Of a stretch of 64,000 nucleotides of DNA, positions 59,445 through 64,000 are shown piece after piece. Every line of letters begins with the position of its first letter. The first letter of the stretch is position 1. A program made the position numbers and the translations under genes. This stretch comes from Pontederia crassipes (lineage: Eukaryota > Streptophyta > Magnoliopsida > Commelinales > Pontederiaceae), in NCBI GenBank assembly GCA_030549335.1, contig JAUKPH010000026.1, positions 2,914,001 to 2,978,000 on the forward strand. The letters run 5' to 3'. The notes below the pieces were generated by a model that worked only from the letters and a program-made list of their open reading frames with translations, did no database searches and was not told where the DNA came from.

Positions 59445-59860
59445 CCCGCGCAAGACTCGTCCGGCGGTGACCTCCGACGACCTTCTCGGCATCCTAGCTC
59501 CGCCAAACGCGTGTCACCTGGACCGTCGGCCGTCGGCGCCTGTGTCCGCCACCTGGATTGCGTTCGCTCGCTGCCTGATGCCGCCGTCCGCCGCTAGCAG
59601 GTTGACCCGCTGCCGCGTCTGCAATCCTCGGCACAAGTAGGCTCCCCGCCCTCCGTGCTCTCTCCGCCCTCCCAGATCGAGCCACCCTCCGCGCGCGGCA
59701 GGCAGATAGAACCGCCCTCCGCGCGTAGTGGGCAGATCTGGCCGTGCGGTGGCCAGAACCGCCCTCCGTGCGCAGCGGGCAGATTTGGCCGCCACTGTGG
59801 CCCGATCCGGCCGCCCTCCGCGCGCGGCGTCCAGATCTTCCATTACAAGTTATTCAGATC
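59445..59860 (+). repeat. GC-rich leader with tandem repeats
   Basis: In sharp contrast to its AT-rich surroundings, this segment is strongly GC-rich. At 59683-59838 the unit GCCCTCCGCGCG...GGGCAGAT occurs four times at intervals of about 30-52 bp. Open frames exist on both strands but none resembles a known protein. It is probably untranslated leader or a first exon. Confidence 0.65.
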
Positions 59861-60876
59861 TTCATAGTTCGATATTGGAATGCTGATGCATTACTTTTTT
59901 TATTCGATAGTTCCATTCCTTCTTTTTATTGAAATTCAACTTGACCTTTATAGTTTGATTGCTGATGCATGGGATCAAATGAATCAATATTTGACCTTAC
60001 AATATTTAAAAGAAATTAATCTATCAATATTTAACTATTAACATTACAAGAAATTATATGGAGCTATTATCAGAAAATTCAAGGGTGGATGAATTGCTCA
60101 GTTTTATAATTGTTCCACACGTTGCCAATCATTAAGTTTATGTCTAGAATTGTTAGACAGCTGAAGCTCTCCCTCTCTCTCTATTTATATATTTATCGTT
60201 AATGATCTTCTATATTCTTTTTAATTACTGGTTCCAAATTAAGGTGACGATCGCAGACTTTTCAAGCCTTTAATTTGTTTACTTATTATATTATGTGATA
60301 CGCAAAAAAAAAATATTATCCATTAAGCACTTCATTGCTCAGACTGCTTCTATATATATAGCAAGCATTGTATGCCAAGATTCATTCATAGTAAACACGT
60401 CCAGTAATTAAACTGAATATGATGATGTTTTTAGTAAGCATCCAAGCACAGATCAGTCTATCAATATGATGTTTTTAGGCACACTGAGCATAGATGTTCA
60501 GTTAAACTGAATGCAGATTTATGCAAACTTATTCTAAGGCAGGTCTGACAAAAATGTATATTCTAGTTCAATGCATTATGGCTTTAGAAATAGTTTTGTT
60601 TTTTTAATTGCTTGTTTCATGATTCCATGAGATGCTATAATATATGCTACAATATAGTTTTGTCTTATTCCATGCTCCAAATGTCGTTTCATGATTTCAT
60701 GATTCCATAGTTTTGTTTTTTTAATTGCTTGTTTCCTGATTAGTTGTAATTAGTGTTTACGATGTTTCTTCGATGTTTTTTTTTAAATGACGGAATATGT
60801 GAACCTTTGGATTGATTGTCAATTTTTGACCGGTTTTATTACAAAATTTTTAATTACTATAACTTGCAAATAATGC
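59861..60876 (+). other. Probable intron upstream of the transposase coding region
   Basis: AT-rich, without frames, containing TCTCTCTC and TATATATA runs near 60180 and 60350. It ends TTGCAAATAATGCAG, a good splice acceptor, 7 bases before the transposase ATG. The donor was not identified with confidence. Confidence 0.45.
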
Positions 60877-60883
60877 AGACATT

Positions 60884-63397
60884 ATGTCATACTTGAATGA
60901 TCATCGATGGATGTACAATAGAAATAATCCTGGTCGTAGAGGTTTCACACAAGACTTCATAGATGGCGTTGACTATCATGATAGTGTGGCTTGTCAGTTT
61001 TTGCAATATCAGCGGGAGGGAACAATTAGGTGTCCTTGCTTGAAATGTGTTAGCACAAAGTTATAGACGCTAGAGACAGTTAAGGTTCACTTATATAGAA
61101 AGGGTTTCAAACACAATTATTGGCAATGAGATGATTTAGGTGAAGGAGCACCTTCGACAAGCGTACCAAATCCAGGTCTCCATTTTGTCGATCCTCAAGA
61201 AGGATTTACTTCGCAATATGAACAGTTAGTTTATTATGCAGCTGCAACTGAGTATGGGAATATTAGATTTGAGCAGGATGAAGAGACACCAAATCCAAAA
61301 GCAAGAGATTTTTTATGACTTGCTAAACGCATCGAGCCAACCCTTATGGCCCGGGTGTGAAAGTCATTCGAAACTATCACTTACTATTAGATTGTTGAAT
61401 CTGAAAGCCGACCACAATATTTCACAAGCATGTTTTGATGCATTTCTAGATATTTTAAAAGAGGTCACACCAACTGGAGCTCGCATTCCTGAAAATTTTT
61501 ATAGGACAAAAAGATTGGTTAGTAAACTTGGTCTTGACTCAACTAAAATAGATTATTATCGTGATGGTTGTATGTTATATTACGGCGATGACATCAATCT
61601 AAATTAATGCAAATTTTGTGGGGCCGAACGAAGACTCAAGTGGCTGTGAAAAGAATGCATTATTTGCCTCTTATCCAAGACTTAAAAGACTATACTCGTC
61701 TATAGGGTCAGCGTCACAAATGAAGTGACATGCACAGCATAATACTTCTGAAGGTGTCATGCTTTACCCATCGGATGGTGAAGCGTGAAAATATTTTGAT
61801 CGTAAGAATCCTGATTTTGCTAGGGACAAAAGGAACATAAGGCTTGGATTATGTGCGGATGGTTTTACACCATATGGTCAGACTTCAGTTTCTTATTCTT
61901 GTTGGTCGGTCATAGTAACACCATATAATTTACCACCTGGGATTTGTATGTTCGCACCTTATATGTTTTTGACATGCGTTATTCCTGATCCTCACAGTCC
62001 TAAACAAAGGATAGATGTGTATTTATAACCTCTGAGAGACGAGTTAAAAGAACTGTGGGATGGTGTCGTCGCTTATGATGTGTCGACCAAACAAAACTTC
62101 ACCTTGAAAGCTGCCTTATTGTGGACCATTAATGATTTTCCTGCCTGTGGGATGTTGTCTGGTTGGAGGACCGCAGGGAAACTAGCTTGTCCATGTTGCA
62201 TGGAACACTCAGATGCGTTCACTTTGAGAAATGGGGGTAAAAATAGTTGGTTTGACTGCCATAGATAGTTTCTTACAGTTGATCATCCGTACAAAAATAA
62301 TCGAAATGCATTTCGACACTCAGGAGCTCAATTACGTCACATTGTCAATGCTTTATGCAGAATTGTCAACGACCCAAATGTCACATACAATGAGTATGGT
62401 GTTTGTCATAACTGGACCAAACGAAGTATATTCTAGGATTTACCTTATTGGTCTGATTGTTTGATACATCACAATTTGGACGTCATGCACATTGAAAAAA
62501 ATGTGTTTGAAAATGTATTCAACACTGTAATAGACATTAAGGGTAAAACAAAGGACAACCTAAAGGCGAGACTAGATTTGAAGGAGTACTATCGAAGGCC
62601 AGAGTTGCACTTAGCTACTTTACCTAACGATAGATTATCTAAGCCAAAGGCAAGTTGTGTTCTCACTAAAGAGCAGAAGACTCAAGTGTATCGATGGATT
62701 CAAGAGCTGAGAATGTCGGATGGTTATGCATCAAATCTGACCCGATGTGTGGACATGAGTAATTTGCGTTTGTTTGGCATGAAAAGTCACAACTGTCACA
62801 TATTGATAAAAACTTTGCTTCCTACTACATTTTCTTCAATGCCGGACAAGATTTGTAAGCCGATAACGGAATTGAGTCAATTCTTCAAGGAATTTTGTTC
62901 GACAACATTAACGGTGACAAATATGACCCAATTGGAACGTAATATTCCGATAATATTATGTAAGTTGGAACGAATATTTCCACCGGGATTCTTTGATTTC
63001 ATGGAGCACTTACCTATTCATCTGCCATATGAGGCAAGGGTAGGTGGACTAGTACAATATAGGTGGATGTATCCTTTTGAAAGATATTTTAATCGAATTA
63101 AAAGGACGATTAAGAACAAAGCACGTGTCGAAGGATCCATATGTGAAGCATATATGATTTAAGAAATTTCATACTTTTGTTCCTACTACTTTGAGTCCCA
63201 TGTTAAATGTGCGAGGACCAGAGTTCATCGAAATGATGAAGTTCTAGAAGAATAGTCTGTTGTGGCATCTTTGTTGATCTTCAATCAGTTAGGACGACAT
63301 TTTGGGAAGCCAAGAAGTAGATGGTTGAGTGATGCAGAATTCAAGTCTGCCACGAATCATGTCCTTCTAAACACATAGAAGGTGCAAGGGTACATTA
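60884..63397 (+). pseudogene. TNP2-type CACTA transposase with DUF4218 region
   Basis: The first segment (60884-61066, MSYLNDHRWMYNR...) matches the transposase-associated domain with its CPCLKC zinc-like motif. It ends at a TAG; a further in-frame TGA is at 61127-61129 and a frameshift near 61300. 61236-61607 matches the N-terminal part of the TNP2 domain (PLWPGCES, KLSLTIRLLNLK). TGA stops at 61726 and 61786 replace Trp codons. 62080-62268 holds the TNP2 core (LLWTINDFPACGMLSGW, CPCCMEH). 62461-63162 is open for 233 codons and holds the DUF4218-type region (FFDFMEHLPIHLPYEARVGG, QYRWMYPFERY). Similarity continues to about 63390. The protein would cut the transposon ends. This copy cannot make it whole. 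Confidence 0.9.
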
Positions 63398-63484
63398 AGT
63401 TTATTCTCCATGCGTTCTTTTCTTTTTTGTCTTCTCAAACAACATTTTGATTTAGCCATCACTTTGTATGTAGTGCTTTCTTGC
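63398..63484 (+). other. Probable intron in the transposase gene
   Basis: A pyrimidine-rich stretch ends TGCTTTCTTGCAG, a strong acceptor, before the exon that reads YYNVPEEYVQDRIENDFVPWF. Similarity to transposase proteins stops at the left side of this stretch and resumes after it. A second short intron probably spans about 63560-63626. Confidence 0.55.
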
Positions 63485-64000
63485 AGTACTACAATGTCCC
63501 CGAAGAATATGTTCAAGATAGAATCGAGAATGACTTCGTACCATGGTTTAATGATCAGGTAACTCTTACGATGTTGGTCAATTTGAAGTCTTCACGATCT
63601 ATTCTTGACATCCATTTTCTTTTTAGGTTCTCAGTACCAGCACGATGTCTGGTCTCCATAATTTGGCATGGATCGGCTCGAGAGGTGAAAAGTTGGATTT
63701 TATGAACGGTTATAAGTTTCACACGGAAACTTGGTCGATCGGGAAGAAAACCGTGAACAGTAGAGTATGTGTCAAAGGATCCACGGACGGAGAAAATAAG
63801 CGTGACTACTATGGTATTCTCAAAGACATAATTCAGTTGCATTAGAGTCACATTGTTTGAGTGTAATTGGTTTGATCCAAAGGAAGGGAGAGGGATGCGA
63901 GTTCACAAAGATTTCAAAATAGTTGAAATACGTCACAATAGGTGTTATGATCGTTTTGATCCTTTCATTATTCCGTCTTCTATAAGACAGGTATATTATG
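63485..64000 (+). pseudogene. DUF4216-type C-terminal region of the CACTA protein
   Basis: After the presumed introns, 63645-63845 and 63853-64000 give NGYKFHTETWSIGKKTVNSRVCV, YYGILKDIIQL and, after a TAG at 63843-63845, a segment with RVHKDFKIVEIRHNR and YDRFDPFIIPSS. This order and spacing match the DUF4216 domain found downstream of DUF4218 in plant CACTA proteins. The gene runs off the right edge. A small frame change occurs near 63680. Confidence 0.78.

Larger units (their letters stand above)
58708..64000 (+). mobile_element. CACTA (En/Spm) DNA transposon, 5' part
   Basis: It starts CACTACAAGAAAAACC, the canonical CACTA terminus. Then come about 650 bp of subterminal palindromic repeats, a TATA box, a GC-rich leader, a presumed intron and a TNP2-type transposase gene in plus orientation up to the right edge. 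The 3' end lies outside the window. Stops and frameshifts in the transposase make this copy defective for its own mobility. Confidence 0.92.

Noticed and set aside
59514-59843. 109-codon Arg/Ala-rich minus-strand frame
   Set aside because: It lies over GC-rich tandem repeats, where long frames arise by chance on both strands.
1-64000. tRNA, rRNA or other RNA genes
   Set aside because: I saw no tRNA-like cloverleaf with A and B boxes and no rRNA sequence. The only tRNA-related motifs are primer-binding sites.
1-64000. A previously undescribed multi-gene system
   Set aside because: Every well-supported coding segment belongs to known transposon families (Athila-like, copia, CACTA). What is unexplained is non-coding repeat structure, reported above.

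Overview
This window is plant (angiosperm) nuclear DNA made almost entirely of transposable elements, many nested inside one another. I found no intact host gene. The evidence is structural: LTRs with TG...CA ends and 5-bp target-site duplications (TSDs), a tRNA-Asp-type primer-binding site (PBS) of the Athila lineage of Ty3/gypsy, initiator-Met PBSs of Ty1/copia elements, and a CACTA (En/Spm) transposon with a TNP2 transposase relic. The species cannot be named from this sequence.

Layout. (1) 1-6489, minus: the 5' part of an Athila-like element with a 3.56-kb LTR (2929-6489). Its gag-protease runs straight into the post-pol region, so reverse transcriptase, RNase H and integrase are deleted. 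(2) 6490-9503: old debris, including a copia-type LTR remnant and a weak gag-like stretch. (3) 9504 to about 31045, minus: a copia element with gag but no pol. Its 3' LTR is split by a complete Athila-like element (10204-27341, TSD GGGAC), whose gag is in turn split by an oppositely oriented solo LTR (20160-23473, TSD ATATC). This is a three-level nest. (4) 31297-32534, plus: a solo copia LTR with TSD CCTCG. (5) 32540-46637: AT-rich sequence without convincing genes. It holds probable LTR remnants, short tandem repeats, TATA-bearing promoter-like segments and a 21-G run. (6) 46638-54780, plus: a second gag-only copia element. Its 5' LTR is split by a 2.87-kb solo LTR of gypsy type (47421-50293). 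(7) 55222-57666: another solo LTR of TGTAAC...GTTACA type with TSD AATAC. (8) 58708 to the right edge: the 5' end of a CACTA transposon with subterminal palindromic repeats, a TATA box, a GC-rich leader and a decayed TNP2 transposase followed by DUF4218- and DUF4216-like segments.

How the parts relate. The Athila-like copies share the same in-frame gag stops at equivalent sites, so they probably descend from an already defective copy moved in trans. Both copia elements have a PBS, gag and polypurine tract (PPT) but no pol, the plan described for non-autonomous TR-GAG elements. Four clear solo LTRs show that unequal LTR recombination has been active here. Comparisons were made by eye; no percentages were computed. 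I found no new defence, metabolic or regulatory system. The most distinctive unexplained structures are the repeat arrays inside LTRs (GATAACTT array, about 190-bp array, CCGGTCGACCGG palindromes) and a GGCCGAGAT array upstream of a TATA box at 40543-40992.
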